A stretch of 64,000 nucleotides of DNA from CAZEQJ01 sp964514385 (lineage in GTDB: Bacteria; Bacteroidota; Bacteroidia; Cytophagales; Cyclobacteriaceae), in contig CAZEQJ010000015.1 in the NCBI GenBank assembly GCA_964514385.1, positions 1 to 64,000 on the forward strand, read 5' to 3'. The translations under genes and the position numbers were made by a program. Positions 43,256-51,824 of this stretch are shown here, piece by piece; the stretch's first letter is position 1, and the number at the start of each line of letters is the position of its first letter. The notes under the pieces were generated by a model. The model worked only from the letters and a program-made list of their open reading frames with translations, was not told the DNA's origin and made no database searches.

Positions 43256-44227
43256 ATGGAGCAGATTAAAAACGATAAGGAGCAGGCCGATCACTTTTTT
43301 AAGGTGAAAGACCAGCTCATCAAAGAAATACATAAGATAGTACTCGGGCAGGATAAGGTAATTGAGCAATTGCTGATATCCATCTTTACACAAGGCCATA
43401 GCCTGCTGGTGGGTGTGCCCGGGCTGGCGAAAACCCTTCTTATCAAGACTATTTCCGAAACACTTGACCTTAGCTTCAATCGTATCCAGTTTACGCCTGA
43501 CCTCATGCCATCAGATATTACAGGATCTGAAACGCTGGATAAAGACAGAAATTTTCAGTTTATCAAAGGTCCGATATTCGCGAATATCATACTGGCAGAT
43601 GAGATCAACCGTACACCTCCCAAGACGCAGGCAGCCTTGCTGGAGTCTATGCAGGAGTATTCGGTAACTATTGGAGGCAAGCATTATCCTATTGAAAGGC
43701 CTTTTTTCGTCCTGGCCACGCAAAACCCGATCGAGCAGGAAGGAACATATCCGTTACCTGAGGCTCAGCTGGACCGCTTTTTATTTAATATCATGGTGGA
43801 CTACCCTACGTTCGAACAGGAGGTTGCCATTGTAAAATCAACCACGACTGATGAAACGGTGAAGGTGAATAAGGTGATAGATCGTGAGGCGATTACTTTA
43901 TTCCAGCATCTGGTTCGCAAAGTGCCGGTAGCAGATAATGTGATAGAATACGCGGTGAAGGTGGTGAACAGATCACGGCCGGGTACTGATGGTGCCATAT
44001 CCATTACCAATGACTACCTGGAGTGGGGTGCGGGGCCAAGAGCCAGCCAGTTTTTGATACTGGCTGCAAAATGCCATGCTTTGTTTAAGGGGAAATATTC
44101 ACCCGACATGGAGGATGTGCGCGCCATTGCCGTGCCTACGCTGCGCCACAGGATATTACGCAATTTTAAGGCCGAGGCTGAAGGTATTACCGAAGAGCAT
44201 ATCATTCAGGAGTTACTGAAGGTCTAA
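43256..44227 (+). CDS. MoxR-family AAA+ ATPase
   Basis: A 323-residue ATPase. Walker A GVPGLAKT at 53-60, Walker B IILADEINR near 111-119, followed by TPPKTQAALLESMQEY and ATQNPIEQEGTYPLPEAQLDRF, the MoxR hallmark. Such proteins act as chaperones for VWA-domain and Bat proteins. No VWA or DUF58 gene follows; the strand switches to the DUF4143 gene, whose 3' end overlaps by 15 bp. Confidence 0.93.
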   Translation: MEQIKNDKEQADHFFKVKDQLIKEIHKIVLGQDKVIEQLLISIFTQGHSLLVGVPGLAKTLLIKTISETLDLSFNRIQFTPDLMPSDITGSETLDKDRNFQFIKGPIFANIILADEINRTPPKTQAALLESMQEYSVTIGGKHYPIERPFFVLATQNPIEQEGTYPLPEAQLDRFLFNIMVDYPTFEQEVAIVKSTTTDETVKVNKVIDREAITLFQHLVRKVPVADNVIEYAVKVVNRSRPGTDGAISITNDYLEWGAGPRASQFLILAAKCHALFKGKYSPDMEDVRAIAVPTLRHRILRNFKAEAEGITEEHIIQELLKV

Positions 44228-45370
44228 CCGATGATCCAGAAAAGTCGCCAGACTGGTTACGGTAATCCCCGGTGATATACCATAGGTGTCACTTCCGGGT
44301 GTAATCACATAGTTTTTTTCCGTCTTCAGGTCGTCGATGGCTATCGTAAATCCTTTTGATATTCTGGGGGCATTGGTGTATTTTATCTCAATGGCTATCA
44401 ATGGTTTATTTCCGGAGACCAATACCAGATCTGCTTCCGTGCCTTCGTGTGTACGGTAAAAATGATATTGATATTCATCCCCCAGGACGTGCATAATCTG
44501 CGCGATGACATAGTTTTCCCATGACTGGCCCACCAAAATATTGTTTCGCAGCTCATCCAATGTCACAATATTGGCTAATGCATGCAGCATCCCGGTGTCC
44601 TGAAAATAAATTTTCGGTGATTTTACCAGTCTCTTTTTGATGTTGGAGTAATAGGGCTCTAGTACATGGATCAGAAAAGCATGTTCAAGATAATCCATGT
44701 ATTTTTTAATCACCGGATGCGTCACCCCCAATGAACGGGCAAAGGATGAAGCATTCCAAAGTTGCCCCACCTGAGCTGCCAGCATGCGGACGAAGGCGTT
44801 TAATGTCCTGACATCGGTATCCAATCCAAGCAAGGGGAGGTCTCTTTCAATGTAAGTGCGTAGAAACTGTTTACGCCACTGAAAACTCTGGTTATCATCT
44901 ATTGATGTGAACGATAATGGAAAACCACCTCTCAGCCAATGGCCGTAGCGCATTTCGTCTGTCAGTTCAGGCAAAGTCAATGGCATCAGCTGCCGGTATG
45001 CGATACGACCTGCCAGCGATTCCGAGGTGCCACGGATAAGCGAAGGACTTGCCGAACCCAGTATGAGAAAGCGTGCCGGTATTCGGTGCTCATCGACCAG
45101 AGCGCGTAGCAATGGAAAAAGATGCGGCATGGTTTGTATTTCGTCGAGAATAATGAGCTGTTCCTGATAATTCCGGAGAAAATAGCCCGGATTAGCCAGT
45201 TTGGTCTGATCGATATCCGATTCGAGGTCGAGGTAGATGGAATGCTTATCGTACATCAGGTTTTGGGCGAGCGTAGTTTTTCCTACCTGCCGGGCACCTA
45301 TTATGCCGACGACCGGAAATTGCCCCAGAAGGGCAAATAATTGGTCTAAAAAGTATTTTCTGACGATCAT
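44213..45370 (-). CDS. AAA_14/DUF4143 ATPase
   Basis: A 385-residue protein. The AAA domain has Walker A GARQVGKTT (25-33) and Walker B LIILDEIQ, with LILGSASPSLI as sensor. The DUF4143 part carries a winged-helix region (ASSFARSLGVTHPVIKKYMD) and ends with a nuclease-like motif (EADLVLVSG then IEIKY, an Asp and a Glu-x-Lys). Function in this widespread family is unresolved; an accessory or defence-like role is often suggested. Two palindromes lie directly before its start codon. Confidence 0.88.
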   Translation of the reverse strand: MIVRKYFLDQLFALLGQFPVVGIIGARQVGKTTLAQNLMYDKHSIYLDLESDIDQTKLANPGYFLRNYQEQLIILDEIQTMPHLFPLLRALVDEHRIPARFLILGSASPSLIRGTSESLAGRIAYRQLMPLTLPELTDEMRYGHWLRGGFPLSFTSIDDNQSFQWRKQFLRTYIERDLPLLGLDTDVRTLNAFVRMLAAQVGQLWNASSFARSLGVTHPVIKKYMDYLEHAFLIHVLEPYYSNIKKRLVKSPKIYFQDTGMLHALANIVTLDELRNNILVGQSWENYVIAQIMHVLGDEYQYHFYRTHEGTEADLVLVSGNKPLIAIEIKYTNAPRISKGFTIAIDDLKTEKNYVITPGSDTYGISPGITVTSLATFLDHRLDLQ

Positions 45371-45461
45371 CCCTGAAATCTGAAAGTGTGACTTTCAATT
45401 TTCAGGGTTAAATATAAACATTTACCCCGAAATCTGAAAGTGATAGTTTTAATTTTCAGGG
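45371..45461. promoter_or_regulatory. Tandem palindromic elements before the DUF4143 gene
   Basis: Two similar units occur at 45371-45407 and 45425-45461. Each starts CCCTGAAA or CCCCGAAA, continues TCTGAAAGTG and ends TTTCAGGG, so the outer parts form an inverted repeat and the units form a direct repeat. The first unit touches the DUF4143 start codon; the second is 47 bases before the exosortase start. Probable binding sites of a repressor in the shared divergent promoter region. Confidence 0.65.
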
Positions 45462-45508
45462 TAAACCGATTTGGAGAGCAACAAAAAATTCATGATTTTT
45501 GATGTATC

Positions 45509-46036
45509 ATGACCCGAAAGCGACTTATCCGTACCTTTCTTATCCGGGCGGCCATCATATTTGTGGTATGGCAGGTGAGTTATCATGGATTTATAAAACC
45601 CAATAAAACCGTAGATGACTGGTTGACGGGATTGGTGATTAACAGTACAGTAATTGGATTAGAGCTGGTGGGGTTTGACAGCTATGGGGAGGATAATGTG
45701 ATCTACATCAATGGAAAACAGTCCGTAAAAGTAGCCAATCCTTGCAACGGGCTGGAGTTGTTTGTGTTGTTTGTGGGGTTTCTAATTGCTTTTCCGGGAG
45801 AGTGGAAAAGCAAGGTTATTTATTCGGCTATAGGCGTGTTATTGATTTGCCTGGTCAACATTATACGGGAGATGGCGCTGGCGCTGAACTACAACTACTG
45901 GCAGCGTACATTTGACCTGAACCATAAATACACCTATACATTAATCGTTTATGGCATTGTATTTTTGATCTGGCGGCACTGGCTTACCCGGTATTCGATA
46001 ATCGGCGAAAAATATGGCAATCAGCAGGCAGCGTAG
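45509..46036 (+). CDS. Archaeosortase/exosortase-family protein (XrtX/XrtF-like)
   Basis: A 175-residue inner-membrane transpeptidase with about five membrane segments. The three family residues are present: Cys79 in NPCNGLEL, Arg120 in NIIREMAL and His139 in LNHKYTY. By the family model the enzyme cuts a C-terminal sorting signal and passes the protein to a surface anchor. The small size and a membrane partner gene overlapping by 23 bp fit the Bacteroidota types (XrtF or XrtX). The exopolysaccharide locus beside it is a typical setting. No target with a sorting tail was found in the window. Confidence 0.88.
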   Translation: MTRKRLIRTFLIRAAIIFVVWQVSYHGFIKPNKTVDDWLTGLVINSTVIGLELVGFDSYGEDNVIYINGKQSVKVANPCNGLELFVLFVGFLIAFPGEWKSKVIYSAIGVLLICLVNIIREMALALNYNYWQRTFDLNHKYTYTLIVYGIVFLIWRHWLTRYSIIGEKYGNQQAA

Positions 46037-46496
46037 TGTATTAGCTACTGTATTTGTGGTGCTGATTGTGGTGAGTGGGATATTCAGTAATCAGATTTCG
46101 ATATTCTATACAGAAATATTCATTAAACCCATTTTTAACCTCTTTCATCTGGATTATGCCTCACTGGAGAGGTCATTTGACTTTCTTGCACAGGATGATT
46201 CCATTGATTTTGGATTGGGTAAGTTTGGGTATTTCGGTACCTATTTGCTGTTGCATATTGGCCTAATTTCAAGCTTATTTAAACGTAAGGTTCGAACGAC
46301 ACTCATCCTTCTTCTCCTGTTCCTTGTGATTGGATCAGGTTTGTTAACTGTTATTTTTAAGGTAGTTGAATTTGATTCAGCAGGCAGTCTAACGTTTGAG
46401 GTTTTTGATCAACTGGTGGGAAGGCCGTTGATTTTATTTCTGGTGGAGGGAGGAGGATGGTTGTTGGAGTATCTTTCGGATAAAACTCATCAATAA
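46014..46496 (+). CDS. Exosortase-associated membrane protein
   Basis: A 160-residue protein with an N-terminal membrane segment (about 10-27), a periplasmic-type part with DYASLERSFDF and DDSIDFGLGKFGYFGT, then two more segments (about 77-115), and a C-terminal LILFLVEGGGWLL stretch. Size, topology and overlap with the exosortase gene match the partner proteins of XrtF/XrtX systems. Its biochemical role is unknown. It ends 7 bp inside the wcaJ-like gene on the other strand. Confidence 0.75.
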   Translation: MAISRQRSVLATVFVVLIVVSGIFSNQISIFYTEIFIKPIFNLFHLDYASLERSFDFLAQDDSIDFGLGKFGYFGTYLLLHIGLISSLFKRKVRTTLILLLLFLVIGSGLLTVIFKVVEFDSAGSLTFEVFDQLVGRPLILFLVEGGGWLLEYLSDKTHQ

Positions 46497-47860
46497 GCAT
46501 TTTCATTATTAACCAATAAGGATTTAATGGTTAAAAATATAATTTTTATGTCAAGGAAAAACGACCAATTCTCAACATAAAAGCGATCCAGTCGTACCCT
46601 ATCCTGCATACTTTTCAAGGTAGACGTTTCACCTCGAAAACCTTTCGCCTGAGCCAATCCGGTAATGCCGGGTTTAACGGCATGTCGCATCATGAATTTT
46701 TCAATCACCGGACTGAAATCTGCATTTAATTTTAGTGGATGTGGACGAGGACCGATCACTGACATATCACCTTTTAATACATTGATAAACTGGGGAAGCT
46801 CATCAAGGCTTGTTTTTCTCAGGAAGCGTCCAATACGGGTAATCCTTGGATCATTCTTGGTTGCCTGTTTGGTATCTGCATCCTTATTGACTTTCATCGT
46901 TCTGAACTTATAACAACTAAAAGCTTTGCTGTTCTCTCCTGTTCTTGCCTGTTTAAAATAAACAGGACCCTTAGAATCCAACTTGATGAGAAGCGCAATG
47001 ACTGGATACAACCAGCTGTAGATTAACAGGAGAAATAATCCGGAGAATGCAATATCAAAGGCTCGTTTGAGAAATTGATTGAATCGATGATCCAAAGGTA
47101 ATAGACCTAGTTTTAATACGGGTATATAATCATATAGTTGTATATCCAGACTCTTATAGGGAAATCCCCTGAAATCGGGGATAACCTTTAATTTGATAAA
47201 GTTATTATCCGCAAACTTGATGAGAGGTGGCATCTTGGCATAATCCAAATCAGCCGTGCATAGATAAATTTCATCAATATTTTCTCGCAGAGCATAATCC
47301 TCTATTTCCTGAATTGACCCCAACACATTTTCTCCATTGGTATGATCATCAAAAAATCCCATAAAACGATAACCATGCTCAGGATGGTAAACAAAGAAAT
47401 TACGTAATTCTTCAGCTAGCTCACCATAGCCGACGATCACTATACGTTTGTAATTATGCCCCATTCGTCTCCAATATTTAAGGAAAACGATGAATGTGAA
47501 GTGGAAAATTGTTAAACCTAAAGCTGCAGCCAAATAAGCCTTGACTGCAAAAAGTGAACTAATTTCATTTTGAGAAACAGCGACATATGAAAGAATAAGT
47601 AATAAATACAGAAGAATTGCTTTAGCAAATTTCTTTATTACTATCTCAAAAAATGTGACACGATTAAACGTGTGAATTCTATTAATAATCGCAGATAATA
47701 CCCAAGCAATATTTAAAACGATTAAAAATTCTAGATAAGGAATACTGTTCTGTAGAGCAACTCCATCAAATCTTAGCCAATACCCGATAATGTATAACCC
47801 TGTAATGATTAATACATTACACACTAAATTTAATTCCTTTAGAAATGCTGACACTCTCAT
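46490..47860 (-). CDS. Undecaprenyl-phosphate glycosyl-1-phosphate transferase (WcaJ-like)
   Basis: A 456-residue membrane enzyme that starts polymer repeat-unit synthesis by moving a sugar-phosphate onto undecaprenyl phosphate. Four membrane segments (1-120), a Rossmann-like middle with IVIVGYGELAEELRNF, a fifth hydrophobic segment near 280, then the catalytic domain: SCYKFRTMKV, the TSLDELPQFINVLKGDMSVIG block (Asp-Glu pair) and GPRPHP. It is the last gene of the minus-strand polysaccharide operon, 83 bases after the GT2 gene. Confidence 0.92.
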   Translation of the reverse strand: MRVSAFLKELNLVCNVLIITGLYIIGYWLRFDGVALQNSIPYLEFLIVLNIAWVLSAIINRIHTFNRVTFFEIVIKKFAKAILLYLLLILSYVAVSQNEISSLFAVKAYLAAALGLTIFHFTFIVFLKYWRRMGHNYKRIVIVGYGELAEELRNFFVYHPEHGYRFMGFFDDHTNGENVLGSIQEIEDYALRENIDEIYLCTADLDYAKMPPLIKFADNNFIKLKVIPDFRGFPYKSLDIQLYDYIPVLKLGLLPLDHRFNQFLKRAFDIAFSGLFLLLIYSWLYPVIALLIKLDSKGPVYFKQARTGENSKAFSCYKFRTMKVNKDADTKQATKNDPRITRIGRFLRKTSLDELPQFINVLKGDMSVIGPRPHPLKLNADFSPVIEKFMMRHAVKPGITGLAQAKGFRGETSTLKSMQDRVRLDRFYVENWSFFLDIKIIFLTIKSLLVNNENAY

Positions 47861-47943
47861 ATGAAGACATACTTTGAGATGTAAAAATAATAAAAAATCA
47901 TTCTATATACGATGTATACACTGATGTCTTAGTATAATACTAT

Positions 47944-49098
47944 TTATCTGTTTGATTCGGCTTTATTCCAGGTTGTTATTCTTCCTCCAAAGAGTGCTTT
48001 TAAACTACCTAGCATGGCATACCAATGAACTAAAAAAGCATAATTAATTATGTAGAAAATAGTTATATGATTTTTTAGGAAAGCAGATAACATTAAAACT
48101 ATTACAATAGAAAAATGAAAAATCGTTAAATACTGAACCCAACTATTCTGATTTGTAAATAAAAATAAGTAAAAAATCATTGTACTAGACAATATAAATA
48201 GTCCAACTCCATACCAACGAACTATCTTATGTAGGAGTAATTGGAAAAATACAATTAAACTCAACCTTTTAAACAAATATTTAATTGCATTAGTCTGCCT
48301 ATTTGCCATACGTTTTTTACGATTTAATTCTTCTTTTACATTATTAATAGCGACTTCTTTACCAATTGCTTTTTCATTAAAAAGTACTAATTCATGCACA
48401 ATTAAACGAAGTGGTAACTCAAAATCATTAGGGACATACGAAGGTTGAGGTTCAAAAAATTTTGCCCGTATCGCGAATATACCTCCATTGGCAGTGATTA
48501 ATTTACCTAATTTCGATTCATTCTTTCTTATCCATTCTTCATATTTCCAATACAATCCTTCTGACTTAGCCGAACCTGAATGCTGATCAACGTAAACCAT
48601 ACTTCCTGCTACCATAGCTGCACCTTGTTCTAGATGATTTTTAAGATGTCGAAGAGCATCCTTATTAAAAAAGGTATTTGCGTCGGTAAAAACTAATATG
48701 TCTTCGGGCTCAGGCTCAATTTGATCAATTGCAATATTGATGGAGTCATTTTTTCCCCCTCTTTTTTCCTTTTCAATAAGAACAATGGATGAATGGGATT
48801 TTATATAGTCTTTAACCAAAGGAACCGTATTATCATCTGATTGATCATCCACGACATAAATAATCAATTGATCAAAATGATCTAACCCAAATGAGTTATT
48901 CAATTTTTCAATAATACTGCTTTCTTCATTATAGGTAGGTATAATTAGAAAAAATCTACTGTTTGTTAAATTAATTTTTTTGGTAAACCGCTTTTTGGGT
49001 ATTAACGCAATAAATACTGGATATAAAATATAGCTGGCAACCAACAAAAAAATAGTTGTTAAATAAATTATGATAATTAAGTTATCAAATAAATTCAT
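47944..49098 (-). CDS. Membrane glycosyltransferase, family 2
   Basis: A 384-residue GT2 protein with one N-terminal membrane segment (about 8-30) and three at the C-terminus (about 285-370). The catalytic domain has FFLIIPTYNEESS, VVDDQSDDNT and VFTDANTFFNKDAL (the DxD-like element), and later a region with NRKKRMANRQTNA in the position of the acceptor-binding RxxxRW-type segment. Processive or lipid-linked transfer is possible. Start overlaps the upstream GT4 gene by 14 bp. Confidence 0.87.
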   Translation of the reverse strand: MNLFDNLIIIIYLTTIFLLVASYILYPVFIALIPKKRFTKKINLTNSRFFLIIPTYNEESSIIEKLNNSFGLDHFDQLIIYVVDDQSDDNTVPLVKDYIKSHSSIVLIEKEKRGGKNDSINIAIDQIEPEPEDILVFTDANTFFNKDALRHLKNHLEQGAAMVAGSMVYVDQHSGSAKSEGLYWKYEEWIRKNESKLGKLITANGGIFAIRAKFFEPQPSYVPNDFELPLRLIVHELVLFNEKAIGKEVAINNVKEELNRKKRMANRQTNAIKYLFKRLSLIVFFQLLLHKIVRWYGVGLFILSSTMIFYLFLFTNQNSWVQYLTIFHFSIVIVLMLSAFLKNHITIFYIINYAFLVHWYAMLGSLKALFGGRITTWNKAESNR

Positions 49099-50176
49099 GA
49101 TAGAGCTCTAAATGCTGTTTAGCTATCGTTTCTAAATTATGTTCCTTTTCCATTAATTCGGCTGCTCGTTGACCCAACGGTCTATATTTATCAATATCTC
49201 TTGTGACTTCTTCAATACATTGAGCTAATTTTTTTCGATCCCCAGCAGGAAATAATAATCCATTTTCACCATTATTGATTAAATCAGTAATTACACCTAT
49301 TTCAGAAGCAATTATAATTTTACCATAACTCATAGCTAAATGAAGCAGGCCACTATTATCCACAGATATGTAAGGCAAAACAATAATATCGTGTGAATTA
49401 AAAATTTCAGATATTTTCTCTTCATCAATCCATCCTAAATACCAGTTCACTTTTGAAGTCAGTTGGTTTTCTTTGGTATATGAAATTAAGTGTTGAATAT
49501 CTGTTTCAGGTTTACCATATATATTAAGCTGCCAATTATGGGTGTTGATTTCTGAAAGGGACTCTATCAAAACGTTAAGACCTTTGTATTTTCTTATAGA
49601 TCCAAAAAACAATATTCTAACATTATCACATGCTACATAGCTTCCTAACTTATCATATCCATAATGGGGTATTAGGGTTATTTTATCTTCATTTACAGAA
49701 AATTGGTCTATTAGCTTTAGTTTAATGGAATTGGAATGGACTGTTAGATGATCTACTAGAGAGTATATTTTTTTGAAATACCTCTTATCGTAAAACATTT
49801 GTTCATGTGGTAGTATATTATGTACTGTTGAAATTAAACTAATATTACCCTTTGACTTAAGTTTTTTTAGAAAATAATAGTCAAGAGGGCTAAACTTAAG
49901 CCAATGAAAATGAAAAGCTTTATTTTCGGGATTTTCTAATAAGATTTTAACTAATCTTATCCAACCAAGTAAATAATACCAAATCTTATTGAGTTTAGAT
50001 GCTTCAGAGTATTTACTAAATACAGCTATAGCATTTTGAGAAGGATAAATATTTTTATTTGATGTAAACACCTTAGAAGAATCATCATTTACCTGCTCAG
50101 ACACAGCCTTAATAATTTTATTTACATAAAATCCGGTATTTGTGCTTCCATTTGCTTCAAGATGATACACCTTCAT
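49085..50176 (-). CDS. Glycosyltransferase, family 4 (GT-B)
   Basis: A 363-residue cytosolic enzyme. The C-terminal half has VRILFFGSIRKYKGLNVLIE, the nucleotide-sugar pocket with SGLLHLAMSYGKIIIASE and NGENGLLFPAGDR, the GT4 pattern with the E of EIG. N-terminal acceptor domain is divergent. Donor and acceptor unknown. Five bases separate it from the upstream GT2 gene. Confidence 0.85.
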   Translation of the reverse strand: MKVYHLEANGSTNTGFYVNKIIKAVSEQVNDDSSKVFTSNKNIYPSQNAIAVFSKYSEASKLNKIWYYLLGWIRLVKILLENPENKAFHFHWLKFSPLDYYFLKKLKSKGNISLISTVHNILPHEQMFYDKRYFKKIYSLVDHLTVHSNSIKLKLIDQFSVNEDKITLIPHYGYDKLGSYVACDNVRILFFGSIRKYKGLNVLIESLSEINTHNWQLNIYGKPETDIQHLISYTKENQLTSKVNWYLGWIDEEKISEIFNSHDIIVLPYISVDNSGLLHLAMSYGKIIIASEIGVITDLINNGENGLLFPAGDRKKLAQCIEEVTRDIDKYRPLGQRAAELMEKEHNLETIAKQHLELYHEFI

Positions 50177-50181
50177 GTAGT

Positions 50182-50961
50182 TTACATTTTTATCAGTTGG
50201 TAATAAAGTCTATGAATTGATTTATAAACATAGAATAAAAACTTTTTTGAAGGTGACCTATTTATATTATAGCTAGCTTTTATTTTTCTTAAATCACTAT
50301 ACTTTACCTCAATCCACTCTTTAAGAGAACTCTTATTATTATCATACATTCGTAAAACCCCGATAAATTCATTTATTTTTTTAAAACGAGCACCTGCTAA
50401 CGCCAGTTTAAGAAAAAAATCATAGTCCATAGTAAATTGAATTTTCTCATCTAAGTAATCTACGCGATTTAACAGATCTCTTTTCCAGAATGCTGACTGA
50501 TTACTAATGTTCATATTCGTAGTATATTTAATCCCCCAATTACAAAATGGTGGATAAATAAATTTCTTAATCACTCTTCCTTCATTATCCACATTTACCT
50601 TATCCCCAAAATATATATCATAGGCGCCTTTAGTCTTATTGTATGAATTTGCAATATATTGAAATGCCCCAGGATAATAAAAATCATCACTATTCATCCA
50701 TGCCACAAGATCTCCAGAAGCTTTCCTAAAACCTTTATTGATTGCATGTGTCTGACCATTGTCGGGCTCTGAAACCCAGTAAGCCAATTGATCCTGATAC
50801 TTTTTAATGATATCAACAGAATTATCTGTTGACCCTCCATCTATAATTATATACTCCAGGTCTGGGTAATTCTGGTTTAATACAGAAAGGATAGTTTCTT
50901 CTAAATATTCTCCTTGGTTATATGACGGAGTTATTATGCTTATTTTAGGTAGATTACTCAA
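50182..50961 (-). CDS. Glycosyltransferase, family 2
   Basis: A 259-residue enzyme with GT-A fold: ISIITPSYNQGEYLEETI, the IIIDGGSTDNSVDII nucleotide-binding loop, AWMNSDDFYYPGAF (DxD-like SDD), and QSAFWKRDLL. This pattern is common in enzymes adding a single sugar to exopolysaccharide repeat units. It overlaps the sulfotransferase gene by 4 bp. Confidence 0.88.
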   Translation of the reverse strand: MSNLPKISIITPSYNQGEYLEETILSVLNQNYPDLEYIIIDGGSTDNSVDIIKKYQDQLAYWVSEPDNGQTHAINKGFRKASGDLVAWMNSDDFYYPGAFQYIANSYNKTKGAYDIYFGDKVNVDNEGRVIKKFIYPPFCNWGIKYTTNMNISNQSAFWKRDLLNRVDYLDEKIQFTMDYDFFLKLALAGARFKKINEFIGVLRMYDNNKSSLKEWIEVKYSDLRKIKASYNINRSPSKKFLFYVYKSIHRLYYQLIKM

Positions 50962-51824
50962 GGTTTTGGATAATACAAGTTATAAGTATTACTACACATA
51001 TTCATTACATAAGAAACGTCTTCATCACTAAAATTCTCCTTCCAGCTAGTAGCCAAGGCTTTGCTATCTCGCTTCATTTGATGGACTTTGCCATTCGCTT
51101 TAACTTCATTCCCCTGCTTAGTATATTGGTTTATCTCCTCCTCCACTTTTTGATCCCAATTAAGATCAAGTGCAAAAAATAGCTGTTTAAATTGATTTAT
51201 TGGATCGATGGACAAATCCTCATGTCTAACTAAAACCCACCCCTCATTATTTTGAATAAATTGCCATAAAATTGTATAAATCGCTTTCCATAGTATTGCT
51301 CCTTTATGCAAGAGAGATTTTTGTTGAGCATGCCTAAAGTCATCTTCAAATGGAAATAAAAGCTCATTCATCAATTTCTTTTGCTGCAACAAATCATTAA
51401 AGTCGAAATCCCAATTAACCCGTAAAATACTTTGAATAAAAGCCATGGGATGCCTAACAATAATAATATTCCTAGTATTGTAGTTTTTGTGAATCCACTC
51501 ACTTGACAAGGATGCAATGGGATCTTTTATAAGGATTCTGCCTTTCCTCAAAAAAGGGAAATAGTATTTTAGGTTTCTTTTAGAGTATAGCTTACTATTT
51601 GCCCTGTTAAATACCTTGTCCATTATTCTTTTTGCCTCATCTTTATCAAATTCAGGCAAGTACGTATACCAAAATTTCGCCTTCCTGTCGAGCTGATAGG
51701 ACCAACTTCCAAGATTAAAAGGTTCATGAAGCACATCTAATGACTTATCTAGTGCAAGCATTTTACCTAACCAGGTTGTTCCTGATCTATGGATTCCTGA
51801 GATAAGTATAGGATCTTTATTCAT
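50958..51824 (-). CDS. Sulfotransferase (PAPS-dependent)
   Basis: A 288-residue enzyme. The 5'-phosphosulfate loop ILISGIHRSGTTWLGKML (residues 6-23) and the 3'-phosphate motif IIIVRHPMAFIQSIL (near 127-141) are both present, and DEDVSYVMNMC sits at the end. It most likely adds sulfate to a sugar of the polymer made by this locus. It overlaps the polymerase gene by 8 bp and the GT2 gene by 4 bp. Confidence 0.88.
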   Translation of the reverse strand: MNKDPILISGIHRSGTTWLGKMLALDKSLDVLHEPFNLGSWSYQLDRKAKFWYTYLPEFDKDEAKRIMDKVFNRANSKLYSKRNLKYYFPFLRKGRILIKDPIASLSSEWIHKNYNTRNIIIVRHPMAFIQSILRVNWDFDFNDLLQQKKLMNELLFPFEDDFRHAQQKSLLHKGAILWKAIYTILWQFIQNNEGWVLVRHEDLSIDPINQFKQLFFALDLNWDQKVEEEINQYTKQGNEVKANGKVHQMKRDSKALATSWKENFSDEDVSYVMNMCSNTYNLYYPKP

